A stretch of 64,000 bases of DNA, from assembly GCA_027559495.1 (NCBI GenBank), contig JAMXSV010000010.1, forward strand, positions 1,178,001 to 1,242,000, in the 5' to 3' direction. Positions within the stretch are counted from its first letter, which is position 1. Every line of letters starts with the position of its first letter. The stretch is from Aurifilum marmelostoma (Eukaryota > Ascomycota > Sordariomycetes > Diaporthales > Cryphonectriaceae). The position numbers and the translations under genes were made by a program. The notes under the pieces were generated by a model. It saw nothing but the letters and a program-made list of their open reading frames with translations, did not search any database and was not told the origin of the DNA. Below, piece by piece: positions 45,319 through 58,571 of this stretch.

Positions 45319-47368
45319 CTGGGGGGTAGGTGGGTTGAATGGTGGGTGATCTCGGGCGGAGTTTATTCTTTGTCAGAGGATCAGCAAGGAGCGGCAGCAG
45401 AGTTCGTTGTGTTGTGCTGTAGCAGGCCACTGTGCAGCCTGTAGAGTTTTTGTTTCGTCTTGGCTGCTGTTTGGATGCCCCGGAACGGCAAATAAGATTT
45501 CGGTTTCAAGATCCTCCTCGTCGTGCTTCAGACTTGTTGTACGCACAGGTGGATGTACTTGAGCATACACCACCACCAAATATAGTGCACACACACACAC
45601 CCTATCTGTCTCCCTGTGTGTGTCTTGTTCTCATCGTGCCCCGCCTCTCTCTCTCTCTCTCTCTCTTGCTGTGTGTGTGTGTGCGTGTGTGTGTCAGTAT
45701 GCGCTAAGGGACTCTGTCTGGGTCAGACCAACCCAGTCGACCAGGAGCTGGAATGGAAGACAGGAGGGCTGCCTGGCTATGCCTGGTTTTGGGCCAGGCC
45801 CTTGTTGGCACATGATTACCCTCTGGCTTCTCGATCGCCACCGCATGCAGCAAGCATAACCCCTGACTTACGCTGATGATTACGCCGGGCCCGCAGAGTC
45901 GGGCTCTTAGGTGTGCGACGGCGTCACTAAAGATCTGCGGGAGGGTGGGTGGTACCAGTTGTCCTCCTAGGCCCGCCACACGCACGCACGCGGAGGGGCC
46001 TAAAATCCTCTTTGCGGGGAAAGGTCCTGGGAGCGCTGGCCCGTGGACGACTCAGGCGCAGGCCCTGGCGCCCTCAGCTATTCCCGATGCAGCCCTGGGC
46101 CCTGCGACACGGTCCAGACACCTGGCGCGGGCGACCGTCCGCCGTGCCGTGACCAGTTCGTGGGCGGGCCACGAGGAGCTGCAGCTTGCTGGGCGGTGTG
46201 TGGCTGTCAGATACTCTCTAGACTTTTCCAGCAACGTGTGGTGTGGGATGAAGGTCTCACCTGCCCTGCAGAGAGCTACTCGTCGACGATCCCCTCCAAC
46301 CGGATCGATCGCCTCGGTCTTAATCCTCGGGAGTACGGTCCTTCGCGACGAGGTTGCAACCGGATGGCCTGGGCCGGATCCGTGCTTACCTATACGAGAG
46401 TATCTGCTGCTGCAGTCGTTGGCCGCGCGTCCAGATGCACAGGTCTGCCAACCTGAAGCTGCCACCACCGGATTCACTCTGACTGTATACTACACAAATA
46501 CCAGCAGCAGGCCGTGTCCAGCGCCTGATAACAAGCGCGCCGTAACAGACTGGTACTATAGGTTATAGTATCTCCTGGGCAGTGCCCAAACGTCATCGAG
46601 CCAATCACTGCATGCCCAGAAAGCTTCCTGAAACTATCGACTGACTAGTAGGCTCGGGGCGGGCATCCCGATCTCCTGGATCGGAACACAAATACTGTGA
46701 TGGGTTATTGCTGGGTGTCGAGTCGCGACGATCTGGGAGCAGCCCGCCGAGAAGTCTCGGGTTCGAGCAAGAGGATGAGACAAGGATGCAGCTGGACGCA
46801 TGGAAGTTCCTGACACCAAGTCAGCGACTCGGCACTCTGAATGAATGTACAGACAGCCAAGTCATCTAGACTCCCATGAGGCTGAGGACTGGGTGAGGAG
46901 GTACTACTGATCCGGGGGTTGACACTGACCAGATGCGCGCTAGGAGGAGGGCCCTCTTTGCTGCGAGCGAGCCTCTCTCCTCGACTCTTGACTTCCAAAA
47001 GCCGAATAGTGGCTGATGCATGCACGCTCTGGGACGATTTTGGCCGTTTTTCCTTTTGTTTTTCTATTTTTTTTTTTTTTCTGGCGCTGTCGTCGACTGC
47101 GTGTTGCTTATCAAGGGTGGATGATGTTGGCCTCGTAATAATATCGGCCAGCCGTGACCGTACCATGGTAGCAGACAGCGGATCCTGCCCAATGAAGATG
47201 TTTTGGCTTGGATGATTTCATTAAAATTTCCAGCTGAATCTGTGTAAAAGACAGCTGCGACCCCCCAAGGCTTCCATTAATTAGGGGAGGAAGGCAGGGG
47301 GGGGGGGGGGCAAAAGCAGACGCGCCTTCCCGCGTATCAGCACAAGTAAGCACAGCCAGATCATTCCG

Positions 47369-47524
47369 TCATGTCGAGCAACATATTCCTGACGGCACAT
47401 CGAAGCATTCTTTTGAAGGCGATAGCCTTTTCAAGATGGCCAACGACTTGTCAGCGTTTTTGTCTCCCAAAGGGCCACGGAGAAGAGTACAGAGAATGAG
47501 CAACAGAACAGCAAACCCTTGCAT
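47369..47524 (-). CDS. Candidate small secreted peptide (51 aa), low confidence
   Basis: An intact ATG-to-stop ORF starts MQGFAVLLLILCTLLRGPLG, which has the hydrophobic core and small-residue end of a signal peptide, followed by about 31 residues with a dibasic Lys-Arg and cysteines in KECFDVPSGICCST. No homologue is recognised. ORFs this short occur by chance in 19 kb, so it needs transcript evidence. An alternative is random sequence. Confidence 0.2.
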   Translation of the reverse strand: MQGFAVLLLILCTLLRGPLGDKNADKSLAILKRLSPSKECFDVPSGICCST

Positions 47525-48245
47525 TGTCCATTCGTTAAGAGATCCCAATCCCCCGCCACTGCTCCTGACCAGCCTCCCAGTGTGGTTACTGACACTCTGG
47601 TATCCCAATACCCGCGGAGCAGATTCAGCAGAGTCATGTTGCTTGCAGCCATGGCATCTATGCCATCAGCGACCTGCATAAGCCTCGTTCCATTCCTATT
47701 TTGTACATTCGAGCTCCCCAGAAACGCCTCGCAATAACACCGAAGACCTCATCTCGACAACACTGCCTCCCCAGCCTCTCTCCGCATACAGCTGCTACAG
47801 CATGGCTGCCCTGCAACACTTGCAGCATTGCTCTCCCGGGTACCCGGCCAAGTCCTAGCAGGCCAGTCTCCTGACGATACGTTCGCAGCCTCGACTTGGC
47901 CTTGCCAGTCACCACGCAAGATCTGGAACGAGACTCGATATGATGACTCTCCCTGTAGAGAAATAATCTCCTAGGCTGCAACGAGGTCGGATCATCGAAA
48001 CATTGTCAGCTCCCGGGTTTATGACACAGGTGATGGTATCAGGCTGCACCAGATTCTGATATTACATGATGTAATACTGCGGTCGATGGACTTGCAGGAG
48101 ATATCATAAGATGCCGGACTACAGGCTGGTCATGGGCACAGTGGATTTATCCCACAGAGTCCTGGGCTCATCAGGTTCGCCACATGTGGCTTTAGTGAAG
48201 CTGGTTTGACCTCCGAAGCCATAAACTATTAGTTATACGAACAAC

Positions 48246-48476
48246 ATGCTTGCCAAGGCGATATACTTCCCCAGCCTGCTCCCCTTGATGGTCCATCTGG
48301 TGTGTTATGCCCTGCCAACGTCACGCCCAGAGTTGTGCAAGCCAAGTACCAACCACATTCCTACCAGTCTACAGCCGCCTTGCACTTTGTCACGACCAAT
48401 TGCTGCAGGCTCAATGCCAACACCGCAAGTGCACTTTATTGTTCATCTCAAAATCCCCAGTGATAATTACAATTAG
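48246..48476 (+). CDS. Candidate small secreted protein (76 aa), low confidence
   Basis: The ORF has a good start context (ACAACATGC) and begins MLAKAIYFPSLLPLMVHLVC, a signal-peptide-like segment with a possible cleavage after Tyr-Ala-Leu-Pro. The rest is Pro/Ser/Thr-rich with two cysteines (PELCKP, PPCTLS). It is not recognised and may be a chance ORF; it sits about 0.7 kb from the peptide ORF on the other strand. Confidence 0.2.
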   Translation: MLAKAIYFPSLLPLMVHLVCYALPTSRPELCKPSTNHIPTSLQPPCTLSRPIAAGSMPTPQVHFIVHLKIPSDNYN

Positions 48477-51400
48477 TCTTCTCAATACACATGGTACCGA
48501 TAATGATCAGGCTGGTCATCCGAATACCATTCGTGGGGGCTGTAATTGACCGCTAATTACTTGTGGATGCCATAATTACCATCTGGGCAGTCATCAAAGA
48601 GCGTGTCTTTCTTATTTAAGGCAAATTGCACAACAGTATCACATAGTTACACGACTGGGAAAAGGCGCCTCATCTGGCTTTCCCATTGATTCTCCTGGAC
48701 ATATATGTTTAGGGTGCTCTGTGATCTGACAAACAACATGCTTCTTCAATCCAGCAGCAATTGGGATGAATGGATCTCCTGGCACTTGCAAATGGGCTGG
48801 CAGTGACCATACTGAAGGTCAAGCCATGACTCGAGCGATAAGGTAATTACTTTCTGCAAATATATAAGATATCTTTAGCAATGCATTCAGTAACTACTCT
48901 ATGGTCAATGTCCTACATAGGTTTTGAAAACATATGTCATGTAGAACTGCACAAGGGCCAGCGCCAATGTTGGTGAACTGTCTTGTAAGTGCACATGGCA
49001 AAGGCTGGACAATGATGGTCTGTTAGACTGAGTCTGTTGAGGGAGAGGTGGCTTATCTTCAGCAGAGCTTTGATCATCTAGTTGTACTTGTACTAGGCCA
49101 GTCCTGCCGTCCCCCCAACATTGCATTGCCTGGGTTGGCATGAGAAGAGTCACTGTGCACAGAGGGACAAAGTCTGTGACCAAACTTGCAAGACAAATAC
49201 TATTGGGAAAGACAATACCGAATACCGATACCTGTCTCATTACACCTGAAGAAAGGAAGGCACTTCTTGGAATGTTCAGGGCATCAACAGCTTCGAGATG
49301 GGGTGCTTTATCTGAATGATTATAACCTCTAGAGAAGGCCTCCACTGCCTTCAATATGTATACACACATATACTTGACATAAATTATGTCCACTTTTCAT
49401 TTGCAGCAATTACTATCTTGTACACCTCAGGAAGCTTGGGTCCTGTATGTGATTACCCTCTCGAAATGACTGCAATGGCCTCAGAGGGCTCAAGGCCAAA
49501 CCACCAAAGAGCACAAGACTCCTAAAGAGGGCACCATGGCCATGCTTCTGTCACGACTTGTTTCCCCAATATGAATGAAACCCAGCACTTATTCCAAACC
49601 GAACAATCAGAATGATTCCAAAGCTGATTACACCAACTCAAAAATAAAATAAAAAAATAGACATGTGCGTTTCTTTGGTACTCGAAGCGCCCCCGTAGTG
49701 GCCCAGCGGCAAAACGTCCAAGTATACGGGCTGGCAAGGGTAAACTTGTGCCGAGATCAAGACGACCACCATCGATGCCGGTCCCGAACCGCTATATGTG
49801 GGTATTCGGAGATGAAGGGCGGCCGGACAGGCGCCGGTTCAGCGCTCTCACTCGTCCATCGGACACCCCTTGCCCTGGCCCATCACGAGTCGCGGGCAGT
49901 GGCCGCTCAAATTGCACCTGGGCATCAATTTCCGGAAGGTCATCTCCACGCTTCGTTTGTGTAGCTCTGGCTAGGGCGATGGCAGTTCCCAGTCTCAAAA
50001 CTTCAGCCAGAGTTTAGGACTTTTCCATTCTATTGCTTATTGACCCTGTTTTTTTTTTTCTCCTTTGTCTTTTTTTCCCCTGTGTCTTTCCCTATCTAAT
50101 TCATTGCATTGCTCCCCTTGTTAATGACCCGAATTGTCTTTTGGGATTTATTGCGGGGCGCCAAAGCTCGCCTTGTCCCACCGTACCTACTTTACTCAGT
50201 AGTTGCGGTGAGTCACGGCAGGTCAGGGACACTATAATGCACACAGCAACATCCCACACAAACATCACCACACCCACGCCTTCCCCCCCCCCCCCACCCC
50301 CCATCAATCACCCCCCAAACTTGACACCTGTTGCAACGGTGGGCAACGTGATGCACGGGGCCAGAGAGAGAGATACGCTTGGATGCCAAACCCTTTCTGC
50401 AACGTTTGCTAGCGCTCCCCTGGGATGCCTCTCGGAGCTCGTCCCGCACAGGTACACCCTCCTCGAGGCTCGTGATGTACTGCCCAGGGCTCAGGGTTGC
50501 GGAGACCCCAACAAGCTCGAGTGGTGTGATGCATTTGGAGACCATGCAGGTAGGTCCTGCTGCGCTGCCAACTAAACTCTCGAGGTGAGGGGAGGGAGAA
50601 GGGGGGGGGCCCGCGGACCGGGGGGGGGGAGACCACTGACATGGATTCCAGCAGAGCACTGGGCAGCAGTAGAAGGTGCATGCTTGGTTATCCAGGCTCT
50701 GCCCAATGAGAGAGACACTGTGGCCTCGGGAATTTTGTTTCTCCCCCTTCTTCTCTGGTCTTTTGTGTGAATGCAGGCCTGCATATCGACACTACATGGT
50801 AGGGCTCTCTCCTGCTTGTTCGATCGCAGCAGGCATATATCTACGCGACCCAAATCTCGAGAGCTGAGGTACATCGGTTGACTCCGGCTCCAACCCTCGA
50901 TCGGTCAGTCTCGCTGGTACGCGGACGTCGCCCCCCTCGAGAACTGGCTTCATTTCGTAATGTATTGGTCATCAGATTGACAATGTGTCATGGTCTCTGG
51001 TAACCAAGATTCCCATGCCCTGGAGCAGGAGGACAGAGAGGAGAGCCCCGCGGGGGGGGGGGGAGTGGGCGTGTCGAGGCCGCGCCACCACTTCCGGGTG
51101 TTGCAGAGACCCGCAAAGGGCGAGGGCACTGCTGGAGTCTTTCTTTGTTGGTTGCACCCTCGATGCAGATCCCACCTGCAGCAAAGGGGCCATTTCCTGC
51201 AAGCTGCAACGTGTAATCACTTCAATCCAACCCCACCTGACACGGCGATGCATGATGCGCTAATCTGTACCGGCTTGTCGTTGTTCAAATTCCCATCAAG
51301 CCCGTTTTATCGCAGGGGACAGATAGATTGGCAGGAAGGGGGACACGCGCTCGTCGTATGGCCTTCTTTTTTTTTTTTTTCTTTATTCCCTTCCTCTTCT

Positions 51401-54400
51401 CTTTAACCCCTTCCCACACCGACCTTGCGCAACCGCATATTTCCCGTGAGCCGCTGTGACATCGTGTTCATGCCGGGGCCAGGCGGCCAATTAGGCGGCC
51501 AGAAGATCACCACATGCATTGGACGCATGCAACTTCATCCGGTCCCCCTGGAGGAGGGATGGGGCTCGGAGGGGGGAGGCTTCCAGATTCGCACCGTCTT
51601 TAATCTTCGCGGCTCACCTTTCTACAGGCCACCGTAGCCGCTTGTTGATATTGCGATATGTCTCGGAAGTGGAGACGCTCTTTCTGAACCCTCATGTATA
51701 GTAAACCGGGGGGGTTAATGTTATAGGGGGGAGGACTTTTACTATACTGCACTATGGCAATTACTGACTCGAGGCCCTGGCTGCGGCGTATGAGGAGGGT
51801 GTTTTTGTGAGTGTGCGTGTGTGTGCGTGTGTAGTGTGTGGTGTGTGTGTGTGCTTGCACGCACGGCTTGCTTTCCTACTATCTCCTCAGTCCACTCACG
51901 CCAGGGCCCTCTGCCCCCCCTCGATCTTGATTTACCCGGAGGATTCGGACTCCCCAGTCGGACTCGTTGCAACTCAAAAAGCATAATAATCTCCCGAGTC
52001 TGGCCGTCGAATTGTAACATTGCATCATCTGAGCTCACAAGAATTCATACCCAACCACCGCGGCCCTATCTAGAACATTCCTCCCACACTCTTGGCTCTG
52101 TCGATCCGAGTTCTGGGCCCTGTGCTGCTGCACAAGCCCCCCTGCTCGACCGCTACAAGTTGCACTTTTCGTCTTTATTTCTCTTTCTTTTTCTCTCTTA
52201 ATGCATGCAGTCCAAGGCGAGGGGGAGAGAGGAAGGGGAGGGGGGGGGGCTGCTGACACCATGTCGTCATGCGGTAGAAGGACTTACCCGTGGCACACCG
52301 CCCATCTGCACAGTGATGCCCACCTTGCCAGTGATGAGGGTTCAAAGCAGCAACGCTGCAGCCAAGGTCCAGTCCATTTCAGGCCAGGTGACGTTCATTG
52401 TCACACCTTTCGGGAAATGACCCCATGCTTGAGGTTGACCCTCATCTCCGCGAGTGGTGGTACCGCACCCGAATTGGTGTTTTGTTGACAGACCCCCCCC
52501 CTCTATGTGGACTATCGTGCAGTAGGATGTGATGAAAAGTGCTCAAGAAGGACGACGAGAAAGTCGGGTGAGAGGAGCCAAGATCGCTCAATGAGCCAAG
52601 ACTCTGCCAAAGTCGGATCCCGAAGCTCCAAATGCCGGTGCCTATCACGTGGGGCCCCGTCTCCGTCCCTGTCGTTCTGAATCGCGGACAGAGGCCACGG
52701 ACGCTGGTAGCACGTAGTGCTGAACGTCGAGCTGCGTCGTCATTACTCGAGGGGGGGGCGGGGGTGGTGCAGAGAAACTTTGAGTCTGGTCGTTGCTTGT
52801 CCCTTGGGTTACCGTATTGTCCCGGCCGTCGGGTTGCAGGAGCTCCCTCAGTCTTTAAGCCCGGGAAATGCTGCCGGGCCAACCTACACGACGAACAGTC
52901 CACTTCAGGTCGTCCAGGTGCGACGTTGAGATTCGCCGATGGCCGTTGCGCCTATGTCTGCGTTATTGATGCAAGAAAATTGGCCCGCTAGAGTGTATAC
53001 AGTGAAAGGAAGCAAATAAGGCTCGATTTCGTAACCAAGGTCGTGATAAGTCTGGTCCGGCGCGTGCCGAAAGTGATGGTCTCCGTTCCTTCTCTCCTCG
53101 AGGTTGAGCGACCGAGGAGGGTGCCTCAAGTGCCGAAAAGAAATTGGCACATACAAAGGAGAACGGGTGGATCGACAACAAACAGCGTTAAACCGTGTTG
53201 AGATCAGAAAAGTCTTGGTCCGTTATGGAGTCATTGGTGTTTGAGCCTCTGAAGAGTCCAGTCCTTTGTAAACATTACCATCGTTCGCGAACGTTTCCTG
53301 TCTCTATTCGGCAGACCTACATAGGAAGGATGAAGACCATGTGCTTTGCCTTCCAATTCATCAAGCCGACGTTGCCATGCCACGGCAGGAGAAGAAAGCA
53401 AAATGAGAGAATTACGCAATTTCTTGCGCCTTGTATAATGGCTGGTGAGACTCCGTTGTGGACGCTCATGGAGATCGAACCCCTGTTCTCAAGGCATCAG
53501 TATTATGATGAATGGGGTGTGTTCTTAGGTACCAAGAAGATCCACCTTGATGGGTGATTGCGATATGGAGCTAGACGAGGGAATACCCTGGAAATTCCGG
53601 ATGTCTATCTTGAGAGAATCGCACGTTCAATTTCGCTTGTGTAGTTCAGCCTTGTGAATCTTCTTGCAGGTTGCAAGAAGCGCCAAGGAGACTTGGCTGT
53701 GACTTGAAAATCCAAATATCCGGGTAACTGAGCCTGGGTCCCGATATCAAGGTTGACCATGAGAAAGCTAAGCCAGGGATGCTGCCTTTCCTTGGAGGCA
53801 TGTTTTGCCTGTCTTTCGAGCTTCGAAAGACCATGTCTCTGGCTTCGGTCCGTCCTTCCGCATGTCTCTGCCCTGTATCACCGAGCCAGGATTCTTTGCT
53901 GATGAATCTTTGCAGCACGCTCAGTCATGGCCGGGTGACATGAGCTATAGCTAGGAAAGTGAATCGAAGAAGCCGAAGACGCTGAGAGGGTACAACGTGG
54001 CGTCGAGTGGCTTGGCTGTTTCCTCTCCTGCCCTCTCTCCGTTCACGCCCTCTGACTGCGACATATCAGCAGGACATGAAGAGGATTAGACAACCCTGCA
54101 TCCTGCTATCAACTGCGGACATGCCTGCAAACACAAATCCGTACTGAGTTCTCGAGTGGTGTACAAGTAAGCACTGTGCGTGCTCTACAAGTTCGCGCCT
54201 CAAGGTAAAACAGCTAGCCATGCCATGCTTCAAGCTCAAGACTCATAAGCTGTCACACTGGCAGGTTCGTGACCTCAACAGAGGCTGATGAAACCTGAGA
54301 CAGATTCCATCAATAAAGCCTGGAAGCCTTTCTTCGAGCTAATTGGATATATTGTGGGTGTGGCGATCATAGTTGCGGGTCATAATGGTTCCGGGACTAA

Positions 54401-57400
54401 TCTGTGTCAATATGGTAGATCTTCGAGAACCTCACGGACACGAGCTATGTTAATGCAGAGCTGTGGCTTGAAAGATGCGTATGGAGCGATTCACATGCCA
54501 CGCACGACGCGCAGACTCACAAACTCGAGGTCAAAGAATTAGGGGTAGGGTCAGAGTTACCAGCAATCGGCGCAGTGAGTACAGTAACCATGCGCAGATA
54601 GTGACCCACGGTTTCTGACAAGAACACAGACTCAAGACGAACGAACTCTCATCAGATGATCATGGATCTCGGCCCAACACCGTCTGAAGCATCGCCGTGG
54701 TTTTCGGATCTTGGCTCGGTTCCAACCGCTGAACTTGTTCATGCGCAGGCCGATTCGCCGTGATGCGCAGCAGATCGCCAAAGCTTTCATGCGACTCAGA
54801 CAGCAATACAAGGCTGAAGCAAAACGTGACAACATAGTGAAGGGTCTCTTTTGATTATGCAGGCTGCCGTGACAAACATGTTGATCCCCGAACCCTGCAG
54901 AGTTAGACCTGAGACGACGGCAATCGGATGATCAGTAATACAGCCAGATGAAGACATGCGACGAACTTTTGACATTCGGAACTCTTGCCCGGACACACGA
55001 GACTTCAGTCTTTTTACCCGTCACTCGACAGTCTCGGAAGTACAGGACCGAGGTTAGCCTACATCAGATGTGGTGCTGGCCTGAGATCTGCCTGTCCGTA
55101 CACACGTGATTGGCGATTGATGGCAAGGGGCCCAGGGGGCAATGACGAGACCGAGTGGTCGTGGACAATATTGTCCAAATTAGATAAGGCCTTGATCACG
55201 GGATGGTGGAATGGTGGTGTAGGTGAGTGCTTGGGAGGCCATCATCATGACAATCGGCTTCGACGCCAATCGGAAGATTTCAAGCAGCTAGAGCCTGACC
55301 TGCGCCGGTCCAGATCCCACTCCCCGGTGGACCAACAAACCAGAAACTGGGACGATATGTGATGGGAGAATCAAGAGCAGAGGTGGGCCGACAGGGAGCC
55401 ACTAAACAACCCGCGGCGGTCGGGGGAGAAAGGGAGGGGGAGTGATGCATTCTACCATGCATCCGCTCGAGGCCCTGACAGGACAGCCTGTGGTGACAGG
55501 CGTCTGGCCTCTTGCTGCTGACTGTAACCCAACCGCATGAATCTTCAAGCCTGATCAGTGATGACCCGTCGGACAGTGGAAGGAGAGAAAAGAAAGAGAA
55601 AAGACGCGCTGGAGCTTTCCTCACCGTGGATAGCGCGCCGACGTCAGAAGGGCTGGGCTCGGCTCCCGGAACTGTCGCACCATCAACATCGCGGCGTTGG
55701 GATGTTCCCACAGTCGACAGCCCTGCGGGAGGATTTGCATGAATGAACAACTGGACATGCGGTCACCCTGTCATCGGCATTCAGGCTCGGTAGCTGATAA
55801 TGGCATTGACATGACGGTGTGTCGGACGAGGAGATATGCAGAGATCCCGGCCAGATTCTGCCTGAAGGGTGATGAAGGTGGCATGACATAGTATGTGAAA
55901 CGGTAAAGGGCGGAAAGGAGTTGGGGGGGGGGCTGTTCCCAGATTGAAGCAGGCCTGTGTGATGGGGGTCTGTGTTGCTGAAAGTGATGAGTACCTTTTC
56001 GGCTGTGTTCCGCTCCCGTGTGAGAGAGGACGGAAAGGACCGATCGCTATTTTATTTTCCGACCACCCCCGCCTGGGCTTGACCCCCCTTGTGGACCAAC
56101 TGCCCCGACAACGTTTCTCCAAGTCTTTGAAAGAGCTCGTACTTCAGGGTTAGGGCTCCACCAGACGACGGCACCAACAACCTGAGTGAGGGAAGGGGGG
56201 GAAGGAGGGAGGATGAGAAGGAACAAGAGAGGGAGGGCTCCTGCCTTCCAGGAAGCCTCCTCAACAATTGTTCATCCAACACGAGCGTCCAGGCAATTTC
56301 GGCTGCGCACTGAGCTCCCAATCGAGAAGCACTCTTGATAAGTTCCGAGGATTAAGAAAGCATTTTGACGGCATTAAACCACATCCAGTAATAAGCCCAG
56401 TGGTGAAAAAAACTTCTCATTAGTGATCTACCATGGTACCAAGACCAGCATGTGCTGTAGCTGTCCCTCTTGCTGCCGTCTCTCTTCTGGCAGGCGCTTC
56501 GTCAAAAGTATTGTCATGTACCGCGAGCTATAGCAAAGCACTACATGGCAGTGGTGACACTATGCAATGTGCAGTACGTACCCTATTACGCAGTAGCGCG
56601 TGGTGGCATGTCAGGGGTAGAGACAGGGGAGGACAGCGCAAGGGAGCTCAGGGATCAGGGGACCAGGAGCTCAGATGCCAGGGACCAGGCCCAAGGAAGA
56701 AGTTCGGCGCGACTTCCCTGGCCTATAACGGACGAGGAGCTTCTCTGTTGAGCTCTGGAACGGGTTAGACTTTGTGACTGCTAGTCTTGATTCTGCAATG
56801 CACTCTGCACTGCACCTTCTTCTCATCACCCACCTGCAGCTTGTCTGCTTGTCTGCTTGCCTGCTTGCTTCTGCCTGACCAGAGCTCCCGCCCTCCCTGC
56901 GAGCCCATCCCTCCTCCGCCGGCCCCCCTCCCTCCCCGTCCCGTCTCGTCTCATCTCGTCACAATCATGACGAAAGTGACCGGCAGAGGTCTCGAACATG
57001 TATGTCCAACGCCCCAGAATCCACCGTCAGGACCACAATCAGCGCCAGTCTCACGTACTTACATAGCAATGTCACCACGGTGGTAAAAGGCGCTCTTCGG
57101 GACCGACTATCGACGGATAATATGGCCGCTTTCAGAGGGCAATAGTACTGATCTTATAGCCTTGCTATGGATGGTCCTTTGCGCCCAGCAGGCCGTCCAT
57201 CTCAATCACCTCGCCCTTCCTCCACAATCACGGCTCACCGCACAGCAGGCCAACGTGATCGCCGTCACGCAACTCAGCCCCACGACCTAGCGTCTTGATA
57301 TAGATTCTGGACAATCCATATAGGTGGACCCTTCGAGTCCGGGCTTGAACAGCGCTCCACAATCGAGCAAGGAGCAATCAGCGCGCTGACGGGTAATGGG

Positions 57401-57952
57401 GCCTGGTCAGACAATCTGGGGGTTGTGCCTGGTTCCGGTTCAACTATTACTATCACCAAGGTGCGGCGCCCGGCCGCCTTCTTGTGCGCGACCCTGTCGA
57501 TACTACAGTGCAGAGCACCAGCAACCCGTCACGGACGGTCTGGACTCGAGTCTCTCCTGAGGCGCTCACATGACATGTGCTGCTCTCTCGATCTCTTCTT
57601 CCCCTTCGGCCGAGGTCATGTCCGAAGAGAACCCCTCTCCGCCTCGAGACTGTGAGCCATAGGAGGGCCATCAATATGACAAGTCATGCACGCTTGGAAA
57701 GTCTAAAATCACCCTCTCTTCGTATCGGCCCACCCGTTGCCGGCAGCGAGACAAGGCTTGTGATGGACCGCTCTTGGCTTATGCACGTCCGTCCTTCCCT
57801 GACCAATTTTTCTTTTCTTGTTTTCTTTTCTTTTTCCTTGTTTATTTTTTTTCTTCTTAATTTTGTGCACCTGTCACCCTCGCGGCGATCTCTGTGGACC
57901 CACAGCGGCGAAACCTTGGTCAGCCATATCTCGTCACTGTGCACGTGCAGGT

Positions 57953-57968
57953 GGATGGATGGATGGAT
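57953..57968. repeat. (GGAT)4 tetranucleotide repeat
   Basis: Four perfect GGAT units; the complement of the ATCC array 570 bases to the right. Confidence 0.95.
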
Positions 57969-58539
57969 TAGCGGGTAGCTCTCGATAAATTCTCCTTCGC
58001 GTACCCAGATACGCGCCCCCTGCCAGGCGAATGCTGTCTGCTGCAGAGTACTATACGACATGCCCTGTTACACCGTCGTTGACTGGCATCCTGGTAAGTG
58101 TTTCTGGTCGCCATCGTGCTCTCGCGACGACAGGACAAGACAACAAAGGAACAGCACAAGACAGGGCCACGGTCGAAGCGGTCTCCCCGTCTGCGCCCCC
58201 CTTTCAGGAGGCTGAAAGCCTCAGAAAGAGCGGCATATCTCCACCTAGGGCAGGGGACACTTTGCTTGGTTTGACAGATTTGACATGCATGATGACAGGG
58301 CTCGAGCAATGCGAGCCGGGGCAGCAGAGGACGAGGCCCCGTCCCGTCCTTCATCAACCAGTCTGCCAACCAACCGCTGTTCATCTACTCGCACAGCTGA
58401 AATCCTGGGACTCGCCCCAGACCCTCCCTCTCCTGTCGTGCACTGCGATTTTGACATCCAAGAGCCCCCTTGCAGGGTGGGTTCCGGGTCCATCCGCCAA
58501 AAGTCAATCCCTGATTGCCTTCCCGCCCCCGACCCGTGG

Positions 58540-58571
58540 ATCCATCCATCCATCCATCCATCCATCCATCC
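58540..58571. repeat. (ATCC)8 tetranucleotide repeat
   Basis: Eight perfect ATCC units, in inverted orientation relative to the GGAT array at 57953. Confidence 0.95.

Noticed and set aside
48905..49393. 162-codon minus-strand frame
   Set aside because: It has a GTG start and no motif, and chance expectation for this length in the block is not small.
53460..53490. GATCGAACCCC resembling an antisense tRNA T-arm
   Set aside because: The implied stem has mismatches and no D-arm or acceptor stem pairs with it.
56433..56768. ORF starting MVPRPACAVAVPLAAVSLLA, signal-peptide-like
   Set aside because: The remainder is a translation of a GGGACCAGG-type repeat with no stable cysteine pattern. It was judged weaker than the two short ORFs listed.
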